Shown piece by piece: positions 1 through 10,600 of a DNA stretch of 64,000 bases. The DNA is taken from positions 274,501-338,500 of the forward strand of contig NZ_CP046242.1 in assembly GCF_023205095.1 (NCBI RefSeq). The letters are read 5' to 3'. The notes under the pieces are model-generated. The model saw only the letters and a program-made list of their open reading frames with translations, was not told the DNA's origin and ran no database searches. This DNA is from Bizionia sp. M204 (GTDB taxonomy: Bacteria > Bacteroidota > Bacteroidia > Flavobacteriales > Flavobacteriaceae). The translations under genes and the position numbers were made by a program. Numbering within the stretch: the first letter of the stretch is position 1; every line of letters starts with the position of its first letter.

Positions 1-2468
1 ATTCTGAAGTAAAACCAATTATAGAACGTAAAATTGACGAATCTATCGTTTCTGCTTTCGAAGTATTGCGTAAACGTATTGATGAGTTTGGTGTAACATC
101 ACCAAGTATTCAGCGTTTGGGTAATACAGGTCGTATTTTAGTAGAACTTCCAGGAGTTAAAGACAAAGAGCGTGCTCTTAAATTATTACAAAGTACAGCC
201 CAATTAGAGTTCTGGGAAGTATCTAAACGTGATTTGTTTGGACAATTCTTATTTGATGCTAACAACCTTCTTAAAGAATTAGAAGCACCAAAAACAGAAG
301 AAGTTGCTGAAACCGAGTCTCAAGATTCTGAAGATACGGCTATTGAAGATTTATTAGGAGCAGATCCAGATTCTACGTCTACAGAAATTAATCCATTACG
401 TGATTTATTATTCCAATCTCAAAACCCAGCTACCATTGCTATGGTAAACCTTAGGGATAGAGAAAAAGTATTAGGCTATTTAAACATGCCTCAAGTAAGA
501 TCATTATTACCAGGCGAACAACGTTTTACAAAGTTTGCCTTTGGGAAGCCTGCAAAAGATAGTGAAGTTGTTGAATTATATGCTTTAGATGGCAACCGAG
601 ACAACGTACCTCAATTAAGTGGTGCCGTTGTTACAGATGCACGTCAAGAATACGATCCAATGGGTAAACCAACGGTTTCAATGGTTATGAACTCTAAAGG
701 AGCTAAAATCTGGGAAGAAATGACTGGTAAAGCATTTACAGAAGGTTCAAACATTGCTATTGTTTTAGATAACGTGGTGTATTCTGCACCTGGCGTTTCT
801 ACAGGTGCCATTTCTGGAGGTAATTCATCCATTTCTGGTAACTTTACGCTAAATGAAGCAACGGATTTAGCTAACGTTTTACGTGCTGGTAAATTACCAG
901 CTTCAGCCGATATTATTCAAGGTGAAGTTGTTGGTCCATCATTAGGTCAAGAAGCTATTGAAAGTGGTCAAAATTCATTCCTTATTGCATTAGCTTTAGT
1001 ATTAGTGTGGATGTTCCTTTACTACGGTAAAGCAGGTTTATTTGCTGATATTGCCATGATATTTAATATTGTATTAATCTTTGGTGTATTATCTGGATTA
1101 GGAGCCGTATTAACATTACCTGGTATTGCTGGTATTGTATTAACTATTGGTATGTCTGTGGATGCTAACGTACTTATCTTTGAGCGTATTCGAGAAGAAA
1201 TTGCTAAAGGTAAAGGCTTGAAAGAATCTATCAATGATGGTTTTAGCAATGCATTGTCTTCTATTTTAGATGCCAACATTACAACAGGTTTAACAGCTTT
1301 AATTTTATTCATATTCGGAACAGGTCCTATTAAAGGATTTGCTACAACTTTATTAATTGGTATAGCAACCTCGTTATTCACGGCAATCTTTATTACAAGA
1401 TTATTTGTGGACTGGTATGCTAATAAAAACGGAAATTTAGATTTCTCAACAGCAATTACTAAAAATCTTTTCAGAAATATCAACATCAATTTCTTAAAGA
1501 AACGTAAAGTTGCTTATATCATTTCAACGGTTGCTATTCTTGTAAGTTTAGGGTCTTTGTTTACAAACGGTCTGGATCAAGGTGTAGATTTTGTTGGTGG
1601 TAGAACCTACCAAGTGCGTTTTGCAGAACCTGTTAGTGCTAACGAAATTTCTGAAACTTTAGCAGATGCCTTTGGTAGTGCTGAAGCGAAAACCTTTGGT
1701 AATGCTAATCAGCTTAAAATTACCACGAAATATAAGGTGAACGAAACAGATAATGCTATTGATGAGGAAATCAGAAATACATTATACACAGAGTTGCAGC
1801 CTTATATGCCAGGTCTTACTTATGACGAGTTTATTAGTGATGACCAAGGTAAAACAGTTGGTTTAATGAAATATTACAAAGTGAGTCCAACCATTGCTGA
1901 TGATATTAAAAAATCATCTATATGGGCAATTTTCGGATCATTAGTAGTCGTATTCTTATATATCTTAATCCGATTTAAAAGATGGCAATTCTCATTGGGT
2001 GCGGTTGCGGCTGTATTCCATGATGTATTAATTTTATTAGGTGTTTTCTCTTTAACGTATAAGTATATGCCATTTAGTATGGAAATAGATCAAGCATTTA
2101 TTGCAGCTATCCTTACGGTTATTGGTTACTCATTAAATGATACGGTAGTTGTATTTGATAGAATTCGTGAATTCTTTAATGAACATACAAGCTGGCCATT
2201 TAATAAAGTAATTAATGTGTCATTAAGTAGTACATTAAGTAGAACATTAAATACCTCTTTAACAACATTAGTGGTATTATTATCCATCTTCATTTTTGGT
2301 GGTGATTCTATTAGAGGCTTTATGTTTGCATTAATTGTTGGTGTTATAGTAGGTACTTACTCGTCCTTATTTATTGCAACACCTTTAATGTATGATGCTG
2401 TTAAAAAAGGCGATGCTGCCAATGCATTAAAAGAAAAAGAGAAAGTAGAAGAAGCGGAAATTGCTTAA
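1..2468 (+). CDS. secDF: Fused protein translocase subunit SecDF (5'-truncated by window edge)
   Basis: This is the C-terminal part of the fused SecD-SecF membrane protein, which uses the proton gradient to help pull proteins out of the Sec channel. The reading frame is open to the left edge, so the true start lies outside the window; an internal TTG at 66 is not the start. The SecD half shows the motif GMSVDANVLIFERIRE near codon 362. The SecF half begins with DFVGGRTYQVRF and carries the equivalent GYSLNDTVVVFDRIRE near codon 685. Each motif sits in a cluster of hydrophobic membrane segments. A SecD-SecF fusion is usual in Bacteroidota. The C-terminus is charged (KEKEKVEEAEIA), and a strong terminator follows within 25 bases. 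Confidence 0.97.
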   Translation, partial: SEVKPIIERKIDESIVSAFEVLRKRIDEFGVTSPSIQRLGNTGRILVELPGVKDKERALKLLQSTAQLEFWEVSKRDLFGQFLFDANNLLKELEAPKTEEVAETESQDSEDTAIEDLLGADPDSTSTEINPLRDLLFQSQNPATIAMVNLRDREKVLGYLNMPQVRSLLPGEQRFTKFAFGKPAKDSEVVELYALDGNRDNVPQLSGAVVTDARQEYDPMGKPTVSMVMNSKGAKIWEEMTGKAFTEGSNIAIVLDNVVYSAPGVSTGAISGGNSSISGNFTLNEATDLANVLRAGKLPASADIIQGEVVGPSLGQEAIESGQNSFLIALALVLVWMFLYYGKAGLFADIAMIFNIVLIFGVLSGLGAVLTLPGIAGIVLTIGMSVDANVLIFERIREEIAKGKGLKESINDGFSNALSSILDANITTGLTALILFIFGTGPIKGFATTLLIGIATSLFTAIFITRLFVDWYANKNGNLDFSTAITKNLFRNININFLKKRKVAYIISTVAILVSLGSLFTNGLDQGVDFVGGRTYQVRFAEPVSANEISETLADAFGSAEAKTFGNANQLKITTKYKVNETDNAIDEEIRNTLYTELQPYMPGLTYDEFISDDQGKTVGLMKYYKVSPTIADDIKKSSIWAIFGSLVVVFLYILIRFKRWQFSLGAVAAVFHDVLILLGVFSLTYKYMPFSMEIDQAFIAAILTVIGYSLNDTVVVFDRIREFFNEHTSWPFNKVINVSLSSTLSRTLNTSLTTLVVLLSIFIFGGDSIRGFMFALIVGVIVGTYSSLFIATPLMYDAVKKGDAANALKEKEKVEEAEIA

Positions 2469-2488
2469 TCTATAAAATTAAATATATT

Positions 2489-2524
2489 AAAAAGCCTTTT
2501 TGATTCAGTTCAAAAAGGCTTTTT
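2489..2524 (+). terminator. Rho-independent terminator after secDF
   Basis: A perfect 15-bp hairpin (left arm 2489-2503, right arm 2510-2524, 6-base loop) ends in a run of T. It lies 20 bases after the secDF stop codon. Confidence 0.9.
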
Positions 2525-2633
2525 TTATGGTTCGTATGCTTGTGTTCTAGTGGGTACTGGAAACACTAGTTTATTGATTCATGGCAACAAGAATGGGTAA
2601 TATGAGAGTAACCCAAAGATTTTATATATAAAA

Positions 2634-2666
2634 AGACCTAACAGGTTTTAAAAACCTGTTAGGTCT
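2634..2666. repeat. Near-perfect palindrome with 16-bp arms
   Basis: The arms AGACCTAACAGGTTTT (2634-2649) and its exact reverse complement (2651-2666) are separated by one base. It lies in the 331-base gap between convergent secDF and the DUF192 gene, the rest of which holds only the secDF terminator and AT-rich sequence. Palindromes of this kind are dispersed in flavobacterial intergenic regions. It could act as a bidirectional terminator, although no T run follows on the plus strand. Confidence 0.7.
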
Positions 2667-2799
2667 AATAGAAGTCATTAAATAGTAACCCTTAAAACAG
2701 ACTAAACATATAGCTATTTTTAATTTACAATAGGGTTAGGTCTATATAAAGAGCACTAAAATAGTGGCTCAAAATTTGAAGTTATATTAAATATTAATA

Positions 2800-3297
2800 T
2801 TAGTTCGTTTTGGAAAATGTCATCTTATCTCCAACCTCTAAATTCCATGTTTTAACCAAGCCAGCATTAACCTCTAATACATATTTTGCTGCTGCATTGG
2901 AAGGTAAGGAGCCTTCATTAAATGGTTGTGCATTTTCCTGAAAGCTAACGATGGTTTTATTGGTATCTAAATAAATAATATCCAAAGCAAAACGCGTATT
3001 TTTCATGTAGAATGAACGCGGTTGTTCGTTTGGAAAAATAAATAACATCCCACGATTCGCCTTCATGGATTCCCGATACATTAGTCCCGTTTGGGTTTCA
3101 AACTCGTTATCAGCAATTTCAATATCTAATGTAGAAACAACCGAATCGTTGGCTGTTTTTATAAGTTGTAAGGTGCCTTCTTTCTTAAAAGTGACTTGAG
3201 CTTGCTTCGGTTTTTTCGGTTCATCTTTGCACGATGTGAAGGCCAAAACAAATAAGGTTGCAGATAAACAAACAATTTTAAAATACGAACGTATCAT
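2800..3297 (-). CDS. DUF192 family lipoprotein
   Basis: A 165-residue exported protein of the DUF192 family. The N-terminus is a lipoprotein signal (hydrophobic stretch ending LAFTSC, with Cys as the lipidated residue), so it is probably anchored to a membrane in the cell envelope. The body has the family pattern: ETQTGLMYRESM, then GMLFIFPNEQPRSFYMKNT, then a segment predicting ALDIIYLD, and a C-terminal YVLEVNAG...WNLEVGD. The biochemical function of the family is not established. It starts 5 bases after the lgt stop codon and is surely cotranscribed with lgt. As a lipoprotein, it would itself be a substrate of Lgt. Confidence 0.88.
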   Translation of the reverse strand: MIRSYFKIVCLSATLFVLAFTSCKDEPKKPKQAQVTFKKEGTLQLIKTANDSVVSTLDIEIADNEFETQTGLMYRESMKANRGMLFIFPNEQPRSFYMKNTRFALDIIYLDTNKTIVSFQENAQPFNEGSLPSNAAAKYVLEVNAGLVKTWNLEVGDKMTFSKTN

Positions 3298-3302
3298 AGA
3301 AA

Positions 3303-4229
3303 CTAGCTACTGGTTTTGGGTTTATACAGAAACATAAAATAGAGTCCAATTATTATAAATGGCACACTTAACATTTGCCCTGTGTTTAAACCAAGAAACG
3401 TAATGTATTCATCGCCTTGTGGTTCTTTTACAAACTCTACAAAGAAACGAATGGTCCATAATAACACTAAAAATAGTCCAAATAAGTAGCCGCTTTGTTG
3501 TCCTTTATTGGTTTTCTGATAAATAAACCAAAGGATAAGAAAAACGAATATATAACAAAACGATTCATATAATTGTGCCGGATGACGAACAGGAACCGCA
3601 TCTAATAAATGTTGAAACTGCGGATTGTTAGTCACGGCCGCATATGCTTCTTTATAGTTTTCAATACCTGTTTCAGCTACAATCTGTCTTTTACTGTAAT
3701 AATCTTGAACAAAACGAACACCTAAAGGTGAATCGGTTATTTTTCCTATAATTTCAGAATTAATAAAGTTACCAATTCTGATAAAAACAGCACCAGAAGC
3801 AACGGATATCACCACGCGATCTAAAATCCACATTAGTGATTTATATTTGTATTTTCTTCGATATAAATACATGCCTATTATAATTCCAATGGCTGCACCA
3901 TGACTAGCTAATCCTTGGAAGCCGGTAAATTGAAAGCCACCTTTAAAACTAAATGGTAAAAAGATGCTAAAGAAATCTTCTGAAATCAATTCGGATTGGT
4001 AAAAAAGTACATGACCCAATCTGGCACCAAGCATAGTAGCCAAAACGGTATAAATAAATAGAGGGTCTAAATAATCTAGATTTACGTTTTCTTTTAGAAA
4101 AATTCGTTTCATGATTTGAAAACCTAAAAGGAAGGCAACAATCCACATAACACTATAAAAGTGTAATTCGAAAATTCCGAAAAGATCTAATCCCGTAATT
4201 GGATTCCAATCAAATTGTAGTATAAACAT
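3303..4229 (-). CDS. lgt: Prolipoprotein diacylglyceryl transferase
   Basis: Lgt transfers the diacylglyceryl group of phosphatidylglycerol to the lipobox cysteine of prolipoproteins in the inner membrane. The 308-residue protein has about seven hydrophobic segments. The family core is visible: GARLGHVLFY near residue 70, HGAAIGIIIGMYLYRRK near residue 110, and the Lgt signature IRIGNFINSEIIG near residue 150. It continues with PLGVRF and, later, RHPAQLYES. The length is somewhat larger than the E. coli enzyme because of a loop at about residues 170-205, which is common in Bacteroidota. It is followed directly by the DUF192 lipoprotein gene. Confidence 0.96.
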   Translation of the reverse strand: MFILQFDWNPITGLDLFGIFELHFYSVMWIVAFLLGFQIMKRIFLKENVNLDYLDPLFIYTVLATMLGARLGHVLFYQSELISEDFFSIFLPFSFKGGFQFTGFQGLASHGAAIGIIIGMYLYRRKYKYKSLMWILDRVVISVASGAVFIRIGNFINSEIIGKITDSPLGVRFVQDYYSKRQIVAETGIENYKEAYAAVTNNPQFQHLLDAVPVRHPAQLYESFCYIFVFLILWFIYQKTNKGQQSGYLFGLFLVLLWTIRFFVEFVKEPQGDEYITFLGLNTGQMLSVPFIIIGLYFMFLYKPKTSS

Positions 4230-4316
4230 ATGTCATCGTTTGTGTGCGTAAATATATGCAATTGGAAATGGATACGAAAGCAACAACTTATAATGAAATG
4301 TTATTTTTAATTTAGT

Positions 4317-4405
4317 TTGTCATTCAGAAGGAGAGATGACTGAAGAATCTCCTTTCCTAACTGCGTATAATTTATGAAGGTTCATCATGGCGTTCTGAAT
4401 GACAA
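4317..4405. repeat. 89-bp inverted-repeat element between lgt and yidD
   Basis: The ends are perfect 13-bp inverted repeats: TTGTCATTCAGAA (4317-4329) and its reverse complement (4393-4405). A second, inner inverted pair GGAGA/TCTCC lies at 4330-4352. The layout (nested dyads in a short intergenic cassette) resembles dispersed REP-like or MITE-like repeats of flavobacteria. It carries no gene; a 77-codon frame across it is an artefact. Confidence 0.6.
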
Positions 4406-4425
4406 TTTCCTTTTCAACTTCAATC

Positions 4426-4662
4426 TTATAGATCATCCTTTTCCGGAACCGGATCATAACCGCTTCTTCCCCATGGATGACAACTAAAAATCCTAATAAC
4501 CGCCAATTTCCCACCTTTAAAAAAACCATGTTTTTCCAATGCCTCTTTTGCATAATGGGAGCAGGTAGGTTGAAACCGGCATGTAGCAGGTGTCAACGGG
4601 GAAATGAAGATTTGATAAATCTTAATTATTAAAAGAAATGGATATGTGAGTATTTTTTTCAT
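4426..4662 (-). CDS. yidD: Membrane protein insertion efficiency factor YidD
   Basis: A 78-residue protein of the YidD family, a small membrane-associated factor that supports YidC-dependent membrane protein insertion. The family core is clear: a hydrophobic N-terminal helix, then [20 protein letters not shown] with conserved cysteines, [11 protein letters not shown], and the closing [14 protein letters not shown] chose the ATG at 4662 (MKKILTYP), because a longer frame to 4740 would overlap cysS and adds nothing conserved. It lies 43 bases after the cysS stop codon. Confidence 0.93.
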   Translation of the reverse strand: MKKILTYPFLLIIKIYQIFISPLTPATCRFQPTCSHYAKEALEKHGFFKGGKLAVIRIFSCHPWGRSGYDPVPEKDDL

Positions 4663-4705
4663 AAAGCATAAAAGTCCGGTCCTTTGGAGAGGATTTAGGA
4701 GAGGC

Positions 4706-6184
4706 TTAATATGAAAAGGTGGTTCCTTCACGACTATCATTCAATTGAATTCCAGCTTCAGCTAGCTCATCACGAATTTGATCTGATAATGCAAAATCCT
4801 TATTCGCACGTGCTTCTTGGCGTAACTTAATGAGTAATTCCACAGCACCTGATAATTTTTCAGATGAATTATCAGTTTGCTTCGTGTTTTCTAATCCTAA
4901 AATATCAAAAATAAAAGCGTACATGGTTGTTTTAAGCATGTCTAAATCCGTAGCAGTAATCGTTGCCGAACCATCATGAATTTGGTTAATAAATTTCACC
5001 GCTTCAAATAAATGAGCAATAAGAATTGGTGTGTTAAAATCGTCATTCATAGCATCATAACACGACTGTTTCCATTTGGAAATATTATGAGTAGATGTGC
5101 TGGACGTTTTTAGCAATTCCACTAAATTAACGGCATCCATCAATCGCTTAAACCCTTTTTCACTGGAATCAAGCCCGGCATCCGTTAAATCTAAAACACT
5201 TCTATAAGATGCTTGCATCATAAAAAATCGAATAACACTAGGGCTGTAGGCTTTGGACATAATATCATTATCACCAGAAAGCAATTCAGCTGGATTGATA
5301 TAGTTACCCGTTGATTTGCTCATTCTTGCACCATTCAATTCAAGCATATTAGCATGCATCCAATATTTTACGGGCGTCTGACCTTTAGCCGCTTGATTTT
5401 GTGCAATTTCACATTCGTGATGCGGGAACTTTAAATCCATTCCGCCACCATGAATATCAAAATAATCACCCAAATATTTGGTGCTCATAGCTGTACACTC
5501 TAAATGCCATCCTGGAAAACCATCGCTCCAAGGTGATGGCCAACGCATAATATGAGCAGGCTCTGCTTTTTTCCAAAGCGCAAAATCTTGTGGATTTTTC
5601 TTATCACTTTGGCCATCAAGCGCTCGTGTATTATGAATTAAATCTTCTAATTTTCGTTTGCTTAAAATCCCGTATTCATTGGATTCATTGTATTTATGAA
5701 CATCAAAATATACCGAACCATTTACCACATAAGCAAACCCATTATCTATAATGGTCTGGATGAGCTCTATCTGCTCAATAATATGACCCGTTGCAGTTGG
5801 TTCAATACTAGGCGGTAAAAAGTTAAACCTATTTAATACATTATGAAAATCAACCGTGTACCGCTGTACAATTTCCATAGGTTCAATAGCTTCTAATCGC
5901 GCTTTTTTAGTGATTTTATCCTCACCAACATCGGCATCATTTTCTAAATGACCAGCATCCGTAATATTACGGACATAACGCACTTTATAGCCCAAATGTT
6001 GGAAATATCGAAAAATCATATCGAAAGACATAAACGTTCGTACATTTCCTAAATGGACATTGCTATAAACCGTTGGGCCACAAACGTACATGCCAACATA
6101 GCCATCGGTGATGGATTTAAACGTTTCTTTTTCACCACTTAATGTGTTGTAAATTTTTATGGTTTGTTGGTTGTATAATTGCAT
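4706..6184 (-). CDS. cysS: Cysteinyl-tRNA synthetase
   Basis: A class I aminoacyl-tRNA synthetase of 492 residues that charges tRNA-Cys. The N-terminal active site has [13 protein letters not shown], which holds the zinc Cys and the HIGH-like motif HLGN. The central WHLECTAMS and HHECEIAQ segments supply the other zinc ligands. The KMSKS-type loop is ARMSKSTGN, near residue 285. The C-terminal DALR-type helical region ends [22 protein letters not shown], typical of CysRS. The start [14 protein letters not shown] matches the usual family beginning. It lies in a leftward block with yidD and lgt. Confidence 0.97.
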   Translation of the reverse strand: MQLYNQQTIKIYNTLSGEKETFKSITDGYVGMYVCGPTVYSNVHLGNVRTFMSFDMIFRYFQHLGYKVRYVRNITDAGHLENDADVGEDKITKKARLEAIEPMEIVQRYTVDFHNVLNRFNFLPPSIEPTATGHIIEQIELIQTIIDNGFAYVVNGSVYFDVHKYNESNEYGILSKRKLEDLIHNTRALDGQSDKKNPQDFALWKKAEPAHIMRWPSPWSDGFPGWHLECTAMSTKYLGDYFDIHGGGMDLKFPHHECEIAQNQAAKGQTPVKYWMHANMLELNGARMSKSTGNYINPAELLSGDNDIMSKAYSPSVIRFFMMQASYRSVLDLTDAGLDSSEKGFKRLMDAVNLVELLKTSSTSTHNISKWKQSCYDAMNDDFNTPILIAHLFEAVKFINQIHDGSATITATDLDMLKTTMYAFIFDILGLENTKQTDNSSEKLSGAVELLIKLRQEARANKDFALSDQIRDELAEAGIQLNDSREGTTFSY

Positions 6185-6243
6185 GTTTTGGTGTTTGTCG
6201 TAGAGTTGTTAAGTTACTTTATTTTCGGCTAGAAAAGTATATT

Positions 6244-6606
6244 TTAAGAATTCAAAAAATGATTTCTTAATGCATTAATTTTATGGGTCATTGATTCTAG
6301 GTCTAATCTCATATTATTATAATTGTCTTCTGAAATGAAATCTAATTCTTTTGAAATTATAGTTTGGTTCAATAATTCAAGCGAAGAACTATAAGCAATC
6401 GTCGTAAAACATGCTTTATATTTATTAGTTAATCTGGTTGTACCTTCGGCAATATTCAATGGCACCGAAACAGAACAGCGTCCCATTTGGGAGATAAGTC
6501 CAAATTTTTCTTCGGAAGGATATAAATCTGTTATTTTATAAGTTTTAACCGCTAATTGAATCGCTTCTTTCCAAACATCTAATTTTTTAAAAAAATATAT
6601 ATACAT
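6244..6606 (-). CDS. Four-helix-bundle protein (23S rRNA intervening-sequence/S23 type)
   Basis: A 120-residue protein of the four-helix-bundle family first described from intervening sequences in 23S rRNA genes. Recognisable family blocks are KLDVWKEAIQLAVKTYKIT near the start, then YPSEEKFGLISQMGRCSVSVPLNIAEG, and a helical C-terminus. Its molecular role is unknown. Members are common as solitary genes in Bacteroidota. Here it stands between cysS and folE with short spacers on both sides, and no rRNA sequence surrounds it. It may be a recent insertion into an otherwise housekeeping block. Confidence 0.88.
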   Translation of the reverse strand: MYIYFFKKLDVWKEAIQLAVKTYKITDLYPSEEKFGLISQMGRCSVSVPLNIAEGTTRLTNKYKACFTTIAYSSSLELLNQTIISKELDFISEDNYNNMRLDLESMTHKINALRNHFLNS

Positions 6607-6738
6607 GATTTTTATGTATTTCGTTTAGTTATTTTCTTGTTTAGCGCTTCGAGAAAAAATTTGATAATTAGAGGTTTTTTAACTAACTTTTATATCATTG
6701 AACAGGCAACTCCACAACAAACAACTTTACAACTAACA

Positions 6739-7416
6739 TTAAAAGGCAGTATCCAATTTAATATAATCTAAAAACTCACGTCGCGTTCCTGCTTCTTTAA
6801 ATTTTCCACCAAATTCGGCAGTAACAGTACTACTTTCCGTATCGCGAATCCCACGTGAATTGACACATAAATGCTTCGCATCTATAACGCAAGCAACATC
6901 ATCCGTATTTAATACGTTTTGTAGTTCCTTAACAACCTGAATGGTTAAGCGTTCTTGTACTTGTGGCCGTTTTGCAAAATAATCAACAATTCGGTTCATT
7001 TTAGATAACCCAACAACGGTTCCGTTAGAAATATATGCTACATGGGCTTTACCTACTATTGGTAACAAATGATGTTCGCAGGTTGAGTATACTGTAATGT
7101 TTTTTTCAACAAGCATTTCACCATACTTATATTTATTATCAAAGGTTGAAGCACTTGGTTTTTTTTCCGGATTTAAACCGCCAAAAATTTCATTAACAAA
7201 CATTTTGGCTACGCGGTTTGGCGTGCCTTGAAGGCTGTCGTCTGTTAAATCAAGACCGAGTGTTTCCATAATATGGCGCACATCTTCTTTAATAATTTTT
7301 ATTTTTTCTTCTGAATTTAAAACAAAAGCATCGCTTCGTAATGGTGTGTCAGCCGATGTTCCTACATGGTCATCTCCAATGGCATCAAAATCAGCTGTAT
7401 TATCATTAATTTTCAT
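6739..7416 (-). CDS. folE: GTP cyclohydrolase I
   Basis: FolE converts GTP to 7,8-dihydroneopterin triphosphate, the first step of folate (and biopterin) synthesis. The 225-residue sequence shows the zinc and active-site motifs of the type IA enzyme: STCEHHLLPIVGKAHVAYI, GLSKMNRIVDYFAKRPQVQERLT, and a late CVNSRGIRDTESSTVTAEFGG. The first 40 residues are a variable extension. It heads the leftward block toward cysS. A second folate gene, folP, lies 20 kb away. Confidence 0.97.
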   Translation of the reverse strand: MKINDNTADFDAIGDDHVGTSADTPLRSDAFVLNSEEKIKIIKEDVRHIMETLGLDLTDDSLQGTPNRVAKMFVNEIFGGLNPEKKPSASTFDNKYKYGEMLVEKNITVYSTCEHHLLPIVGKAHVAYISNGTVVGLSKMNRIVDYFAKRPQVQERLTIQVVKELQNVLNTDDVACVIDAKHLCVNSRGIRDTESSTVTAEFGGKFKEAGTRREFLDYIKLDTAF

Positions 7417-7618
7417 TATTTCGAAATAAATAGGTTTTTAATCTGCAAAGATAAGGAATTCCATTTTTTTGATAACTGAATTAACAAACAATTAATTTCA
7501 TACAAAAATTGGTAAGGTTTCCTTAAATTTTTCTTAATTTACACCACAAAATTTAAATGTATAATAATCCTAATCTTTTAGATCTCCCCTCTAGGGTCAA
7601 GGATTTAGTTAAAATCTC

Positions 7619-10600
7619 ATGAAAAAGATAATTACTTTAGTTTGTTTTCTGTTTATTGGTACAGCTTATGCGCAACTTATTGCTATTGATGATGTAGTAA
7701 CAGGCCGGTCTGACAACCCTACTTTGGCTACAGCCACGGGTAATCGTATGTTTTTAAACGATTACTTTAATGGTGTAGCCTTGAATTTTGGAACGCGTAA
7801 TAACTTTACTTTTACAGAAGTTACACCAGATCCTACGGGTTTCACGACGTTTGATGGTGCCCAACAATTCGTTCAAATTGCACCAAACACACCGCAAGGT
7901 ATTTATTATATTACCTACCAGATTTGTGAAAATGCCAATCCAACAAATTGTGATACCGCTGAAATTGAAATTCGGGTTTTTCCAGCTACTTTAAGTTCTG
8001 GGTCCGGATCTTCTGAAATTGATATTTCTGTAAGTAGCGGAACCATAAACTGTGCAGCGAATGTTTGTATTACAGATGCGTTCTGTGTCGATTTAAACAC
8101 AGGAACTATTCCTGAAATTATTTTATCTGCAGATTTTAACGAGGTAGGTCAGACATCTTCCTACGTTGTAAACCCTATAGATCCAAATCCACCATTTTCT
8201 TATGCAGAAGCCAGTGCTGGTATACCACTTACATCAGATGATAATTGGAGTGGTGTTTTAGATTTTGTATTCGATTTTGAGTTTTATGGTCAAAATTACA
8301 CGCAATGTGTACTGTCTACAAATGGTGCGGTTAGCTTTGATTTAAGTAAGGCTGGTAATCCGCATCCTTGGAATATGCAAGCTTCTCCTGTAAATATTCC
8401 AAATACTTCTGCTCCCTATAATGGCGCCAATATTTTTGGAGCTATGCATGATACAAACCCTGGTACATCTGGGACGCAGGGCATAGATTATGATATCAAT
8501 TATCAAGTTAAAGGAGAAGCACCGTTTCGAGTATTTGTATTTAGTTCTCGTAATGTAGCGCATTTTCAATGTACGGCGGCAAAAACATACCAAATGATTT
8601 TGTTTTATGAAGCCACTAATATTATAGAAACTTATATATCGCAAAAGGACTTATGTAATTCTTGGAATGGAGGTTTAGCCGCAATAGGGATACAAAACCC
8701 AGCTATGACACAGGGTATTTTTCCTCCAAACAGGGCTAATAATGTTTTTACGGTTAGTTTTTTAAACCCAGAAGCCTATCAGTTTGTTCCTAGTGGTGGA
8801 TCTACAATAACAACTTTTGAATGGTTAGATGAAGCAGGTACTGTAATTGGTACAGATCCAACAAATTTAGCAGTATCGCCAAGTCAAACTACCACCTATA
8901 TAGCACAAGTAACCTATACAGATGCTATTTCTGGCGCAGAATATGTTGCTTTCCGTCCAATTACCGTAGTGGTAGCACCTACACCAGTAGTTACGGTTAC
9001 CGCAAGTGCCGATGTATGTGATGCCGGTGATGCCGTATTTACTATTACTGGGTCAGAAAATGATGTGGTAGAATACAATATTAATGGAGGCGCAACACAA
9101 TCCGTTATGCTAGATGCAACGGGAATTGAAGTTATTACGCTTACGGGAATTACAACCACGCAAACTATAAACTTGTTATCTGCAAATAACTTGAATTCTG
9201 TTTGTGGTGGTGCAGTGGCTTTATCAGCAACCGTTACCGTAAATACAACACCAACAGTAGATACCCCAGCAGATGTAACCGCATGTAACGATTATACCTT
9301 ACCAGCCTTAACAGTTGGTACTTATTATACCGCTACAGGAGGTCCAACAGGAACAGGAACAGTATTAAATGCAACGGATGTTATCACAACCACGCAAGAT
9401 ATTTATGTCTATGCCGAAACTGGAACAACACCAAATTGTTTTGATGAGCATATGTTTACGGTTACTATAGATAGTTGTACGCTATCTGTAACGGCAACGG
9501 CTGATATGCCTTCCATTTGTAATGATGCAGGTGTAGATGTTACCTTAACAGCAACACCATCGCCAGCAATAGCTATAGGAACATATAGTTACAGCTGGAC
9601 GGTTCAAGGAAACGCAACGGTGTTAGGAACGAATCCAACCTTGGTTTTATCGCCACCACCGGCGGCTACGACCACCTATGAAGTCACATTAACCGATGAT
9701 GGATTAACACCGCCCAATGACACAGTAACCAACACGGTAACCGTAACCGTTAATACAACACCAACGGTTAATGCTCCAGCTGACGTCGTAGCATGCGATT
9801 CCTATATCTTACCTGCTTTAACAAGTGGTAATTATTTTACGGCAACAAATGGAGGAGGAACTGCGTATAATGCAGGAGACACAATATCAACCACACAAAC
9901 TATTTATGTATATGGAGAAACAGGCACCACGCCTAATTGTTTTGATGAGAATAGTTTTGTAGTAACCATAAATGATACACCAGTTATAGATAACCCTGCC
10001 GATATTACAGTCTGTGATAGTTATGTATTACCTGCATTAACTGGAGGTCAATATTATAATGGAGCAGGAGGAACTGGCGGTATTATTGCAGCAGGTACAT
10101 CTATTAATGCCTCACAGACCATATATGTGTATGCTGAAACAGCAACAACACCTAATTGTTTTTCTGAAAATAGTTTTGTCGTAACAGTAAACAACACACC
10201 AACAGTCGATGCGCCAATAGACGTAACGGCTTGTAATGAATATGCGTTGCCAGCTTTAGCAAATGGAACTTATTATTCAGGGCCTGGTGGAACAGGAACT
10301 GTTTTAAATGCAGGCGATTTAATAACCTCAACGCAAACTATTTACGTATATGCCGAAACAGGAACAACACCAAATTGTTTTGCAGAGAATAGTTTTGTAG
10401 CAACTATTGATGTTTGTACCATTTCTGTAACTGCAACTGCAGATACACCTGCTATATGTAATGATGCTGGAGCAGATGTGACGTTAACCGCAAACCCTTC
10501 ACCTGGAACAGCAGTAGGAACATATAGCTATAGCTGGACTGTTCAAGGGAATGCTACGGTTGTAGGCACCAATCCAACACTCGTATTGTCGCCGCCACCA

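Noticed and set aside
4320-4553. 77-codon minus-strand frame
   Set aside because: It overlaps yidD in another frame and covers the inverted-repeat element; no protein-like pattern.
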